Part shown: positions 33,159-44,390 of the stretch, piece by piece
Position numbering within the stretch: the first letter of the stretch is position 1
Layout of the letters: every line of letters starts with the position of its first letter
DNA from: Rostrohypoxylon terebratum
Taxonomy: Eukaryota; Ascomycota; Sordariomycetes; Xylariales; Hypoxylaceae
NCBI GenBank assembly: GCA_022497145.1
Contig: MU385868.1
Coordinates: 62,001-126,000 of the forward strand
DNA length: 64,000 nucleotides
Direction of reading: 5' to 3'
Notes under the pieces: model-generated
Seen by the model: only the letters and a program-made list of their open reading frames with translations
Databases searched by the model: none
Told to the model about the DNA's origin: nothing
Program-made: the position numbers and the translations under genes

Positions 33159-34418
33159 ATGTCCCGCAAACCCGTCGCCGCGTCCTCGAACCCCGACGCC
33201 CGCACGGCCGCGCCCTCGGCCGAGGTGCCAGAGGACGTGTGTCCGATCTGCCGGAGCCAGAAATACTTCAACCCGGACCTGACGTTCGTGATCAACCCGG
33301 AGTGCTACCACCCGATGTGCGAGCGGTGCGTGGAGCAGATCTTCGGGCGGGGGCCGGCGCAGTGTCCGCACCCGGGGTGCAACAAGACGCTGCGGCAGCG
33401 GGGCTTCCACAAGTCCTTCTTCAAGAACCTGGGCGTGGAGCGCGAGGTCGACGTGCGCCGCCGCGTCCAGGCCGTGTTCAACATGGCCGAGGACGACTTC
33501 GAGACACTCCGCGACTACAACGATTACCTGCAGCAGGTCGAGGACCTGACGTTCGATCTTGTGCATGGAGGCGACGAGCAGAGACGCGCTGCGGAGAAGA
33601 AGCTCGCGGCGTATGAACAGCAGCATCGTGAGGAGATCGAGAAGAATAAGAGGCGCGGGAAGGAGGCCGAGGCTACGAGGAAACAGAGGGATGCGGCGGA
33701 TGCGGAGGCCGCGAGGCAGCGACGGCTTGAGGAGCAGCGCGAGGAGGAGCGCGCTAGGGCTGAGGAAGCGACGATTAATGCAGAGGTCATGGAGGCGCTT
33801 GCGCGCGGGGAGCCTGGATCTGCGGCAGAAATCCAGGCGCGCATCGTGGCGCAGAAGCGCGCGCGCGTCGCCGAGATCGCCGGCGCCCATTTCTCGTCTC
33901 TGCTTAGCACGGGCGCGACCGCTGCTTCCCGCCCGAGCTCGAACCTCCTCTCGATCCGCGGCCTCAAGGATAAGAACGCCCGCGACGAGGACGCCGAGTA
34001 CTACTCCCGCCCCTACGACCCGTTCGCCGGCTTGGATCTACAGCCTACCAGGTACTCGCTCGCGTTCGGCGGAAGTGCGGCTGGCGGCGGCGGCGGCGCG
34101 AAAGCCGCGAAGGATGTTGCTAGCGCCGTGGATAGGGAGAAGACCGAGTACAAGAACCCGTGGCTCGAGCGCGCGCGCACCGCGGACGACCACCGCGTTC
34201 CCGGATACAGCACCCAAGAGTACATCGCGCGCGCCATGTTCGAGGCCTTCGCCGGCTTGGGCGTCGTCGTCGGCGAGGAGAAGGCGGATGCCGCGAGAGC
34301 GGTTGGGACTTCGGGCGCCGAGGTGGCTGCTGCTACGGGACGCACGGGGGGCATGGACGTGGATGCTAAGAAGAAGAAGGGCGTGCCGAAGTTGGATGCT
34401 GATGGTGTTTTTGTCTAA
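33159..34418 (+). CDS. tfb3: TFIIH/CDK-activating kinase assembly factor Tfb3 (MAT1)
   Basis: RING-finger subunit that links the CAK kinase to core TFIIH in transcription and nucleotide-excision repair. Single exon; the ATG at 33159 gives 419 residues. An in-frame TTG at 33075 would add 28 residues and is rejected. The N-terminal RING spans residues about 28-80: CPIC, then the NPDLTF segment, ECYHPMCERC and CPHPGC. The MAT1 region follows (GFHKSFFKNLGVEREVDVR, FNMAEDDFETLRDYNDYLQQ), then a long Glu/Arg/Ala-rich coiled coil (about residues 155-250) and a C-terminal segment including YDPFAGL. The whole gene has very high third-position GC, unlike its plus-strand predecessor uri1. Confidence 0.93.
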   Translation: MSRKPVAASSNPDARTAAPSAEVPEDVCPICRSQKYFNPDLTFVINPECYHPMCERCVEQIFGRGPAQCPHPGCNKTLRQRGFHKSFFKNLGVEREVDVRRRVQAVFNMAEDDFETLRDYNDYLQQVEDLTFDLVHGGDEQRRAAEKKLAAYEQQHREEIEKNKRRGKEAEATRKQRDAADAEAARQRRLEEQREEERARAEEATINAEVMEALARGEPGSAAEIQARIVAQKRARVAEIAGAHFSSLLSTGATAASRPSSNLLSIRGLKDKNARDEDAEYYSRPYDPFAGLDLQPTRYSLAFGGSAAGGGGGAKAAKDVASAVDREKTEYKNPWLERARTADDHRVPGYSTQEYIARAMFEAFAGLGVVVGEEKADAARAVGTSGAEVAAATGRTGGMDVDAKKKKGVPKLDADGVFV

Positions 34419-35520
34419 GTGGCTATGGTGGTGTATTGGGAAAGGGTGGGAGGGATGAGGAAACGAGTGGACGGGTTTTGCATAGCACACCCAAGCTCCT
34501 CCTCACTTTGTGGATTGAGGACGTTATCGTTTGGCATTCTTTGAGTAGAATTTGCATGGCGACGGAGTTAGGGCTTGCTCATACTACTACTTACTATAGC
34601 TGGACCACGAGATAGGTCCCGGTTTCTGGCACAGACAAAATTAGAGCTTTTAGGGGCGTCACAATGAACACGCTGATGCTTTAAATTAATTACTTGGTTA
34701 CTGTATTCCAGTGATTTTGTCCGTCTTTCTTCCTATTCCATACTCTAATCTTAACCTTGAGGGTAGATTTGAGGATTTCGAAAACATGTCCGGATACCAG
34801 ATTTTTGCTGAGTCATCTCACCAACACACGGATATCTATGGACTATCACAGCACAGCACAGCACAGCATATTAACCAGCACAAACGAGACTTCCACAATA
34901 TTAACGTAGCTAGATATGCTATGTCATTATACAATAGCCTACTATTAAACGTAATTGGGTTTGCAAGGTGTCCGTCAAGTCAAGTCAACGACTTCCTTTC
35001 CTCTCTTTCCTTCTTCTTTTCCCTTCGAATAGTACAGGTTTAAAGTTTGTAGAGTACGAAGATCGATAAACCTCCCACCCCCGTCGACTTCTCTCATCCG
35101 CATCCGTCGGAGGTCGTGAGTCCGCTATCTCGGTTTCTGCCAGCTCGTCTCTTTCTCACAAGAAGTTCCCTCCGAAGAGGCAGGTTTGGAGCATGGTAAA
35201 GCAAAGCGAAGCCAGGCCTTTTCGTTTATTTCTCTTCTCCCCTTCGAAACATCTACCCCTCGCGGGACGTCTCGACAACTCATATATAAGGAATTCACCC
35301 CGAAAGGAATTCTGTGTTGGTTATATTTGTCTTCCCCATTCTTCTCCCTTTCCATTCTGAAAAAGTCCTACGCGCTTCGGTGAAATACAAACCCGGGAAT
35401 AACGCCTCGCTTTATGCGCACTTTGATAGGCTGGTAACCATCTCGCTACGCAGCTCGTTGTTCTGCTTCTTTTCACCCATATTACTGTTCATCCCATGCT
35501 TCTCGACGTCGTCTGATACC
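34419..35520. other. Convergent intergenic region
   Basis: About 1.1 kb between the 3' ends of tfb3 (+) and the AP180 gene (-). A short CACAG tandem run is seen at 34849-34866. No gene supported. Confidence 0.6.
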
Positions 35521-37751
35521 TTATTGTTGCCAGGGCGTCTGGGTAGCGGGTCGAGGAAAGACCGGCATTGTCTCCAAGTTATCCAGTCCTCCACCTAGTG
35601 GCTGTTGTCCATGCTGCCAGCCCATCCCTGTTTGATGGTTTACGAAGGCGCCCTGGCGGAAAGGATTGGTACTGCCGGTCGGTTGCGGCATAAGTCCACT
35701 ACTCGTCTGGGGTCTCTGCGGTTGAGCTTGCTGAGGTTGAGGGATGTTCTGCGTCTGACTAAAATTTCTAGCAAATGGGTTTGTCCCAGTGGTGGCCGAT
35801 AGGAGTGGGGCTGGAGCTGGGGCTTGGGGAGGTTGGGATTGGAAAGGAGAAGTCGATGGGGGATTTTGGAAAGGTGTGACAGCCTGGGGAGATGCTCTGG
35901 CGAAGGGGTTTGTGTTTTGTCGAGTTAAGCTAGTGGCTTGGGGTTGAGGGTTAATCGGCGCGCCGAATGAATTATTCGGCATTCCAGTCGGATTTGCCAT
36001 CATCATAGATGCCCTAAAAGGGTTTGTAATTTGCTGGCCGGGCTGTAGGCCAGTTTGCATTGGGGGCGAGAGAGTCGTAGGTTGGAATGGCGCGGTAGAA
36101 TCTTGCCGTATGGGAGCAAGGTTATTCGGCGCGAAAGACGGCTGCGGTTGCGGCGTAAACCCACCGAAACCAGCCCCGGTGAAGCTTGGCTGCATCTGGT
36201 TCGGTACCTGCTGTTGCTGAGAGAATGCACCGACGTTCTGTTGTTGGAAAGGACTATTATTTGGCTGGAATCCAGTCTGTTGAGGGATAAATCCATTGGC
36301 TTGAAGTTGGCCAGGTTGCTGCACAGCAAAGCCATCGCTCGAGGGCCAAGGGTTTCCAGTAGGCATTGGTTGGTTCACAAGGCCCATCTGGGGCTGGGGT
36401 TGTTGAGGGTTCGGATGCATGGCCATAGAGGTTTGGTTCTGTTCTATTGAGTCAAAGAAATCGATAAGATCCGGATCTGGCCCCTTGGTAGGCTGTGGTG
36501 GTGCTCCTGCTCCCGAAGTGGACGCGGACGTTGTCTTTGGTTTTGCGGCGGTAGATTTTATATCGGTAGTGCCCTTGTCCGTCTTTGAGGATAATCCGGA
36601 ACCGCCTTTCTTGGCTTCTAGCTCGGCCAAGTACTGTCTTCGGTGGGTTTCGAAATCAGGGTCTTCCAGGTACTCTACCAGTTGACGTCGAAGAGTGACC
36701 GGGGCATGCTTCAACTTAGGTACCTCGACTCTAGTATGAGGTTCCCATTGTCGTGCCACGGACAGATATTGTACGACGTAGTCGGTCTGTTTGGTGAAGT
36801 TTTGGTAAATCCCCAAAGCTCTCTCTGCATCCACTTTCGACATCTCAAAAAAGTGTCCTGAACATTGTTAGCCCGCGCTACTGATATGGACCGGTGATCT
36901 CTTCAAGCATACCCAAAATGTTGATCATGGCCTGGTTCAACACCTGGAACAGTGACAACAGGTCTAGGACTAGAAGTCTGAAGACCGTGATGGTAATTTC
37001 GTTCTCAGGGTCTTCGAGTACCTATGCGATGTTAGTTTTGGGATAGGTTTTGTGCAGATATAGATTTCCATCACTTACATCGCACTTGAGAAGAGCGGTA
37101 AGTTGATGCTGAACAACCTCGGTCTGTCGGAGCAATCCTTTCTCAACAGAGAGCTTCTCCAGCCGCGTCTCCTTGCCTCGAACCCAGTCTACTCCCGTCT
37201 CTCTAAATGCACGCACCCGCTCCGCAAGGTAGCCGGCATAATGTCTTATGTTTCTACCTTGAATTTGAGCTGTCACGTATATTAGAGTGGTACCTGGTTA
37301 ACGGATGACGCGGGTCAGATAGTTACCATCAGTGAAGGAGCTGATAGCCAGCGCGGTTCGGTGTTTCGCCAGATATCCTAGTGTCGCATCTGGGGAGCCT
37401 TCCCTGATCATCAAATGAATGGTGATCAAGCTCTTGAGTACGACAGTCCATGTTGAATCTCGCAGGCGAAACTGTAGCGCTCGGAAAATCTCTCCAACAC
37501 CTGCTTCGCCGGAGTGGGTGGCGATAAGGATATGTTCAATATATTTGGTCTTGGGAGGAGCAGCCTAATTCAAAACATTACGATCAGTCGCCTGGGGATG
37601 AGGAGGGGCCGCGCATCTCTGACTCCTATTACAATGCTATGCCATGTCGTTATCCATACGCAATGCACCGCACGCCGCACAGGATATTTTGATGCGAACT
37701 AACCTTTATCTTGGTTGCACCCTTCACCGACTTCTCAAAAGAGCTCGACAT
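35521..37751 (-). CDS. AP180/CALM-type clathrin assembly protein (ANTH domain)
   Basis: Endocytic adaptor that binds PI(4,5)P2, clathrin and EH-domain proteins, homologous to yeast Yap1801/Yap1802. Five exons, 37704-37751, 37327-37564, 37079-37269, 36913-37021 and 35521-36857, join in frame to 640 residues. The ANTH domain covers residues about 1-290: SFEKSVKGATKIKAAPPKTK with the basic lipid-binding surface, IEHILIATH, LKSLITIHLMIREGS, GRNIRHYAGYLAERV and FFEMSKVDAERALGIY. The rest is disordered and rich in Gln, Pro and Asn. It carries four NPF tripeptides (EH-domain ligands) and a clathrin-box-like LIDFFD. Intron ends are canonical. The domain call is secure; assignment to one yeast paralogue is not possible. 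Confidence 0.95.
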
Positions 37752-37902
37752 GATGCCGACCTTATAGCCTTAATTGGGTAGGCTGAGGTTAAGCCTCAGC
37801 TCCTTGGTTTCGTATTGTAGGGCGTAGCTTTGAGGTTTGGCGGGTTGGCAGGTTGGCGGGTTGGGTGCTGGCGGGCGACGTAAGTTCGTGGGGGTTCGGG
37901 GA

Positions 37903-37958
<56 letters not shown>

Positions 37959-39988
37959 TGCAAGGGGAAATGAGGAGTTGTCGGAAACACCAAGGAGTCG
38001 TCGTAGGATTGTTTGGATTGTTTGTCAATGTTGGACAAAAGCGACAATCATAATCAAAGGTGCGACGTCGCGGTTGATTGGCTTGGTGGCCGATAGAATT
38101 GAATGGATTGACGGAGTTTCGTGGGCGTGGGCGCAGTCGTGAAAGCAACGAGAACCGGCAACGGGCAACGGGCAACGGGCGACTAGCGATTGGCGACTGG
38201 CGGATTTAGGGTCGTTACGGCTGTTCCATTTCGAGTAAAAGACGTTTCCCATATAAATATTTACTAATACATTGAATTCTAGTAGTAATTGGCAAACGAC
38301 TGGAAGTCTCTGGATATTTCGTTGATTATTAGCTCGATAAACTCAATGATATCTTTTTCTCGTCTTAGTCATTTAGAAAGAAAAAAAGAAACTATCGTGG
38401 TGGAAGATGAAAGTTGTAAGGTTTAAATTTCAAGGTTTTAAGACTTCCAGCCGCGAGTTACGAGTTCAAGGTTGGGAGTTGTCTGTCGGGATATCGGGCT
38501 CCTAATCCAATTTAAGGTTCAGACCATCTCATCCTTGTTCCCTTGTCCACTGTAATAGTACAAAGGTACACCCCGTCCGGCGTCCACAGCTCAGGTACGA
38601 TCCCACTCAGTACATTACCGTACCTGAAATTTAGAAACAACGAATGCGATTCATTTATATTATAACGCTACTTGATTCGTAACAATCTTCCCCTTGTTTT
38701 TTCATAGGATATTTCTCTAGATCATGGAGCACGGAATCGATGGAATATCTGCATGAATTATACGTGGTAAATCACATGCGTACGTGCCTGATGATTGGTA
38801 AGTAGAAAAAGGTACACGATACAACTTGGAAAGTACCGGTGCCGTCTGTACCGATGTACCTAGCAAGGAGAAAGTACCTAGGTACATAACTATAGGTAAC
38901 ACTAACGTGGTACCGTTGAAGCTGGGCATCTGGATATTATGATCCATCTCAGCTATGAGGTCATTGCATCTATATTAATAAACAAAATGAAGAATTATGT
39001 AACACTTGGGTAGCTATCGCGAGCACAAAAAGACCTAATTTCCAGGCATTGAAGAATTGGGCGCGTTTGTAATGGGTCTACGGGCGCGTACAAGACATAC
39101 AAGGACATCCATGATACCATTCCTAAAATGTAGCTCCTTACGCATATTAAGAAACACATCCATATATATCAAACTGTAGTCTAGATATCATACATGAATG
39201 CCGGTCAGGTAAGCTCTCAGGGCAGCTCAGAATAGCTCCGGTTGTAAAGGGACATAGATGATGTCCTTTCACAGAGCGACCACGACACGGCCGAAACACC
39301 TGTACCTACGCTAGAAAACAAATCAAAAAGACAAGATGACAAGATAACAATAGCCAAAGAATCAAGCCTTCCACTCTGTCAAATATTTCATCAGAGTTGC
39401 TAAATCGCGTCCGATGTAAACAAGGTCGAGGTGTGTCGAACGCTTATTTCATGATTCCAGCTTCACATCACAACAGAACCGCTTAAGCCCGTAAGGGAGA
39501 GTTCTGAAGCTCCGTCAAGAGGAACACATCATATGGTACACGCAGCTTTCATCATCTACAATACCGACGTTAGCGAAATTCATTTCGTGTATATCATGGC
39601 GGGTTGAGACTCACTTTTATTTGAATTGGAAGGATGAAGAAGAAAGGAAAAGAAAAAAAAAGTTCCAAACTTTGGTTGCACCTTTTCTTTTAGCACATTG
39701 GCTTCTTTGCGCCGGGGCGGAACCGCAATTGTCCGTCCGACCCTTGTAGCTTATGTAAGCCATACTTACCTACTATGTACTAGGTAGTAGTAGCCATCAA
39801 CCCCTGCTGCCCCTGCTGCCCTGTCATTTATATGGGTCTCATGTAGGTAAAGTTTAAACAGGTACATAGGTACATCAGATTTTGTTCACAGCTTCACACT
39901 ATGTTGCTACTGTATTATACGGAATCTCATTCTTCAAAAAAACTTACTTGAGGTCTTCTGAAGGCTCAATAAGCCAGATGTGGACTCG
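37752..39988. other. Divergent intergenic region between AP180 and MSD1 genes
   Basis: 2.2 kb holding both promoters. It contains the TCGTGG hexamer array (listed separately), GGCAACG repeats near 38156-38180, and GTACCTAGGTAC at 38874-38885. No gene is supported: the long Arg/Pro and Thr frames on the minus strand at 37789-38175 come from the hexamer repeat. Confidence 0.6.
37903..37956. repeat. TCGTGG hexanucleotide array, nine copies
   Basis: Nine perfect tandem TCGTGG units about 150 bp upstream of the AP180 start codon. Because six is a multiple of three, the array keeps several frames open and creates spurious ORFs. Confidence 0.95.
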
Positions 39989-42384
39989 ATGGCCCGGCTT
40001 CTCTCAATTGTAGCACGAGGAAGCCATCCAAGATGTATTTATGGTGCCTTAAGGAGGTCACCACCTCTCCAATGCAAATCGTTTTTTCAACTAAATCACA
40101 CGAGATCTACATCGACGGCATCAACGCCACCAACGCCCACAACGGCATCGACACCACTAAAGCTTCCAAAGGGTGTCCCTCGCGATGAAGACCTTGAGAG
40201 CCTTAAAAACTGCAGCTCCGAAAGCCAGCTCATATCGTTCCTAGATGAGAAGAGGGACTATTTCCTCGGAGACTCATGGGATATTTTTCAAGAATCTTGT
40301 AAGATCTTATCAGCAAATCCGGCAGGGAAGCCAATGCTGGTATTAGGGAAAGATGTTATACTTTACGGCCATATTGGCAAACGTAAAAACATGGGCGCTA
40401 ACCTCAGCTTCTGCGCCTTCGAGGAAATGCATTCTAGAGCCGATTTTCAGATTGTGTCTCGCTGGCAGACCGCTCAAACCCGCCAACATCGGGCTCACCA
40501 AGCTCTAACGGCTATACCCTCTTATTGTCCCGTTTTGGTAATGGGAACTCTCCGGGAATCCCAGCAGATTGCTACCAACCCTTTATCAGAGGCCAAAGGC
40601 TTGATCAAATTGGAGATCCATTTAAAATACATACGATGTCTTAATACCTTCCCAAGGGACGTCTCTATTTCCAAGGACACCGTGTGGTCGCCAAAGGCTC
40701 GTTACATGCAACTCCGCTTCGATCCGCTCCTCCAGGATAGGCTGAAATTCCGCTCCTGGGTTAAGAGAAAATTAGTCCAGGATCTAGAAAGGCTGAAGTT
40801 TCTGGAAATTGAAACACCCATTCTCTTCAAGTCGACCCCGGAGGGCGCTCGTGAATTCTTAGTCCCGACAAGAAAACAGGGCTACGCATACGCACTGCCG
40901 CAAAGTCCGCAACAGTATAAGCAGACTCTCATGGCTGGGGGTATTTGTAAATATTTCCAATTTGCCAAGTGCTTCCGCGACGAGGATCACCGTGCCGACA
41001 GGCAGCCCGAGTTTACCCAGCTGGACTTGGAGATGGCCTTCGCTAGTGGGAGAGATGTTATGGACATAGTCTCCAGGCTGATGAGTAATCTTTTCGACGA
41101 CCTTAACAATGGTTGGAAGATAGTAGAGATTAATGGCGTACGACACCCCGTTCGCATTCTCAAAGTCGACTTGGAATCGAATAAAAGCTCGCTCAGGTCA
41201 TCGACATCGGGGAGTACCGTGGACCCTGCCGAACCAATCAATCGATGGCAAAAACTTGGAAAAATACCGATGATAACTTATGCAGATGCAATGAGCAAAT
41301 ATGGAACTGACAAGCCCGACCCGCGCATCGACTTCCCCTGGGTATCGCCGGTAGGTTTGGCCTCATTACAGTAAAAAGTGTTTTGTCTGCTGACATAGAT
41401 ATCCAGCTATACAAAATAGGACAGTATGGGAGGGGTCTCCCCTCAGACTTCAAGAAAATGATATCCTCCTTGCCCGATCCCATCGTCGAGGGCTTCAGGG
41501 TTCGCTTTGATCACGGCAGCCCCAGCGAGTCTGTCAAATTCATCAGGGAATTTATGGACAACCTTCCCCAACATAAACTCAAAATAGCACCTGGAAGTGT
41601 CCCTGGTGTGTTTGTCTACGATTCCGGCAAGCCCCTCAACGGCCTGTCGGCTTTGGGTCACGATGGAGTCGCGGTGCTCGACGAAATGGGTGAGGGCTGG
41701 CCTGAATGCCAAAACGGGGATATCATCGTGATGCACGCACGGACTGAAGGTCCTCTATACGGAGGATCAACAGAGATCGGCAGGCTTAGAACAGCGCTCT
41801 ACTGGGCTGCCGTGAAGCAAGGATTGATTCCCGAGAACCACGGGTTCAAAGCCCTCTGGGTCCACTCCTTTCCGCTTTTCTCGCCGATAGGGGATGAGGT
41901 GGGACAAGGAGGCACCGCGGGAATCTGCTCGACGCACCACCCGTTCACGGCCCCATCAGGAGCCAAGGATTTTGAATATCTTCAGACGGACCCGCTTAGG
42001 GCTAAAGCCGACCACTACGACTTCGTCATCAATGGCGTCGAAATCGGTGGCGGAAGCAGGCGTATACACGTTGCCGAGGTTCAAGAGTTCATCATGCGAA
42101 ACATCCTCAAAATGACAGACGAGGGAATTGACCACTTCTCTCACCTCCTCGATGCTTTGAGAGCTGGATGTCCACCGCACGCCGGATTTGCGTTCGGTTT
42201 CGATCGTCTTCTTACCGTCCTGCTCGAATTGCCATCCGTCAGAGACGTCATCGCATTTCCCAAGAACAACAAGGGCGAGGACCTTCTTGTCAATAGCCCA
42301 TCGAAGATTTCACCAGAGCAAAAGAAGACGTACCACATCTTCGAAGAATCGGACAAGATACCGCAAGATGAAGTAGAGGTGTGA
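39989..42384 (+). CDS. msd1: Mitochondrial aspartyl-tRNA synthetase
   Basis: Class II synthetase charging mitochondrial tRNA-Asp. The start at 39989 gives an Arg/Ser-rich presequence without acidic residues for about 40 positions (MARLLSIVARGSHPRCIYGA), typical of mitochondrial import. An upstream ATG at 39978 is out of frame. Exons 39989-41350 and 41407-42384 give 779 residues. The intron has GTAGGT, a CTGAC branch and a CAG acceptor, keeps phase 0, and removes a TAA that breaks the frame. The domain order is an anticodon-binding OB fold, motif 1 region (LKFRSWVKRKLVQDLERLKF), motif 2 (CFRDEDHRADRQPEFTQLDL), the bacterial-type insertion domain (residues about 455-620) and motif 3 (AGFAFGFDRLLTVL). 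It resembles bacterial AspRS, as expected for Msd1/Dars2. The only doubt is the exact intron edge. Confidence 0.95.
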
Positions 42385-42688
42385 GTGTCATATCACGTGT
42401 ATATATAAGAAATAACATGTACCATAAGGGCCTCCATACTATTAAGTTCAACTTAAGGGTAGAATAGAATTGGAGGGAATGTATGAAATATACTAAAAAC
42501 GAATGGCTAATTATTTCAAGCAACTCCTATCGTCCACTTCCACCTCAAGAGACGCCAATTTACTCCCTCCCCCTTCCCTCCTGACTATCCAGTAACCCCG
42601 AAAGCGCTCAATTGTCAATAACCATCATTGTGTTTCCTTGCTTAGACTAACTCTGAGAATTACCAACACGCTCCAAACCGCTTATAAA
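42385..42688. other. Short convergent intergenic spacer
   Basis: 304 bases between the 3' ends of msd1 (+) and the acidic-protein gene (-). Nothing recognisable. Confidence 0.5.
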
Positions 42689-43432
42689 TCATTTGATAGT
42701 AGCCACACCCATCCCCATCGCCTCATCCACCTCCCCGTCCGACTCTCCATCCATCTCAGCATCCATCTCAGCATCCATCTCCGCATCTATACTCTCCTTA
42801 AATCCCTCATCCAGCATCTCATCTTTTCCTCCTTCTCCTTCCCCTTCCCCTTCAACCACCTTCCTCACCTCCCCAGCTTCCGCCATATCCACATCCCCCT
42901 CCTCCCCTCCATCCACATCCTCGTCGTCGTCAGAACCAGCAGGCTCCACCTCCACAACCTCCATGGGCAACCCCTCGTCGTCCTCGGGCATCGCGTACGT
43001 GCCGCTGCGCGGCCTGGCGTGGCGCGTGCGCTCGCTGATGATGTTCGAGGGGTCGATTGCTTCTTTGTCGTCGCGGGCTGCCGGTGTCAGCACACACGCC
43101 CACATGCCCATCTCCCCCCCAATATCCCGACTATGAAAGCGAAAGACAGAATATGTGGTGGAGGAAGAAGAAAAGTATAGGTATGAACTGCCCAGCTAGG
43201 AGTGAAAAAAGGGGGAAAGGGGAAAAGAGGGGGTGTTGAGTGATGATAGGCGATAATAGGGAAGGGACGTACTCAGCGGAAGCACGACGGTCTCGGCTTT
43301 CCTCTCGTCGGCCAGCTCCCGCGGCGGAAGTTCCGCCTTCTCGTCCCCGGGGCGTGGGACGTACGGAGTATCAGGCACGGGCACGGCGCCGGCGGGAGCG
43401 GGAGTAGGGGCTTGGCTGATAGGAGTCGACAT
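42689..43432 (-). CDS. Small acidic protein of unknown function
   Basis: Two exons, 43273-43432 and 42689-43077, joined by a 195-nt intron (GTACGT donor, CTGAC branch, CAG acceptor) to 182 residues. The N-terminus is Pro/Ala-rich. The splice junction falls in what looks like the conserved block: ERKAETVVLPLTTRDDKEAI followed by DPSNIISERTRHARP. After that come acidic repeats, with DAEM units in tandem near the C-terminus. I infer a nuclear or chromatin-associated protein from composition only; no family is recognised. The block spanning the junction reads smoothly through the splice, which supports the gene model. Confidence 0.68.
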
Positions 43433-44390
43433 TGTGTCTCTAACAAAATACGTGTAAATCGGCTAGAAATTTGGTTACTGTGTTCTAGGTAGTTGAAAAG
43501 ATGATAAAGTTCCGTGATGTAGATGATGCTCTCCTCAATATCGAGCGGATATCCTATTTCTTATACACGATCATCTACCCTCCTCTCTGACTATAGAAAC
43601 GCACATCCGCATCACTTCCCACCGCACTATCTCCATCAACGTCATCGCCGACTACCGCTCGCCCTGCAAGCAAGGATCACAACACCTATTTTCCAAAGCC
43701 ACGCTTGAATTCACGGCGGATACATCGCTCTAATCCCAGCTCACCAATCACTTACTACCCAAACCGGCATCACAAACGTACGTGGCGCCGTCACACCTCA
43801 ATACCCTCTCTCCCTGCACCTCCCCGTCCCTGCCAATGACCTATCGCAACCCCCTCGGCTCCATCTCCTATTTACGGAGCCAAACTCTTCCCCATGTGAC
43901 GAGCATACAGCCTCCAGCATCGCTAGCGGCGATAGAGGTGATAGTGACACAGATGACTCATCAGCAGGAATGCCTCCTGGGCAGAAAAAGCAAGCCCCCC
44001 GGCTTAGTCATGCAGCTCAGATCCCATTACATCATCGTGCGCCACAAGCCTCCAGCTCGCAGTTCACGATATCTTCACCTAAAATACTAGGCCAAATGTT
44101 AAGAGTCTAGTAACGGGTCAATCTCCATCTTCATCTACCCGCCCGCGATCTAGGTCATCATCTCCAACTCTCCGCTTCTCGCCAAGATTAGCAATTTTAT
44201 CACATTCACAAAATACACATACCAACGTCACCCATGCCTCAAAGTAGCAATCATCTTCGTTTCAAGCAACGTGCCATTCCTTCTAGTCCATTGCTCGTCA
44301 AATAAGGGTATCAATATCGTATACTCGCGTGACCGTTATGCTCGTACTCATTCACTTTCCCTTTCCCTATACCTCGTCACATCACACACG
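43433..44390. other. Intergenic, no gene seen
   Basis: About 960 bases between the acidic-protein gene start and the 3' end of the glucosyltransferase-like gene. C/A-rich with scattered CATC motifs. Frames such as 43782-44090 lack features. Confidence 0.55.

Noticed and set aside
37789..38175. Arg/Pro- and Thr-rich minus-strand ORFs
   Set aside because: They arise from the TCGTGG array, whose length is a multiple of three, and have no other support.
41351..41406. Frameshift or split of the aspartyl-tRNA synthetase into two genes
   Set aside because: A 56-nt GT-AG intron removes the TAA and keeps frame, with motif 2 on one side and motif 3 on the other.
42693..43136. Ser/Pro-rich plus-strand ORF opposite the acidic gene
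   Set aside because: A shadow of the GAN-rich codons on the other strand; it has no splice logic of its own.
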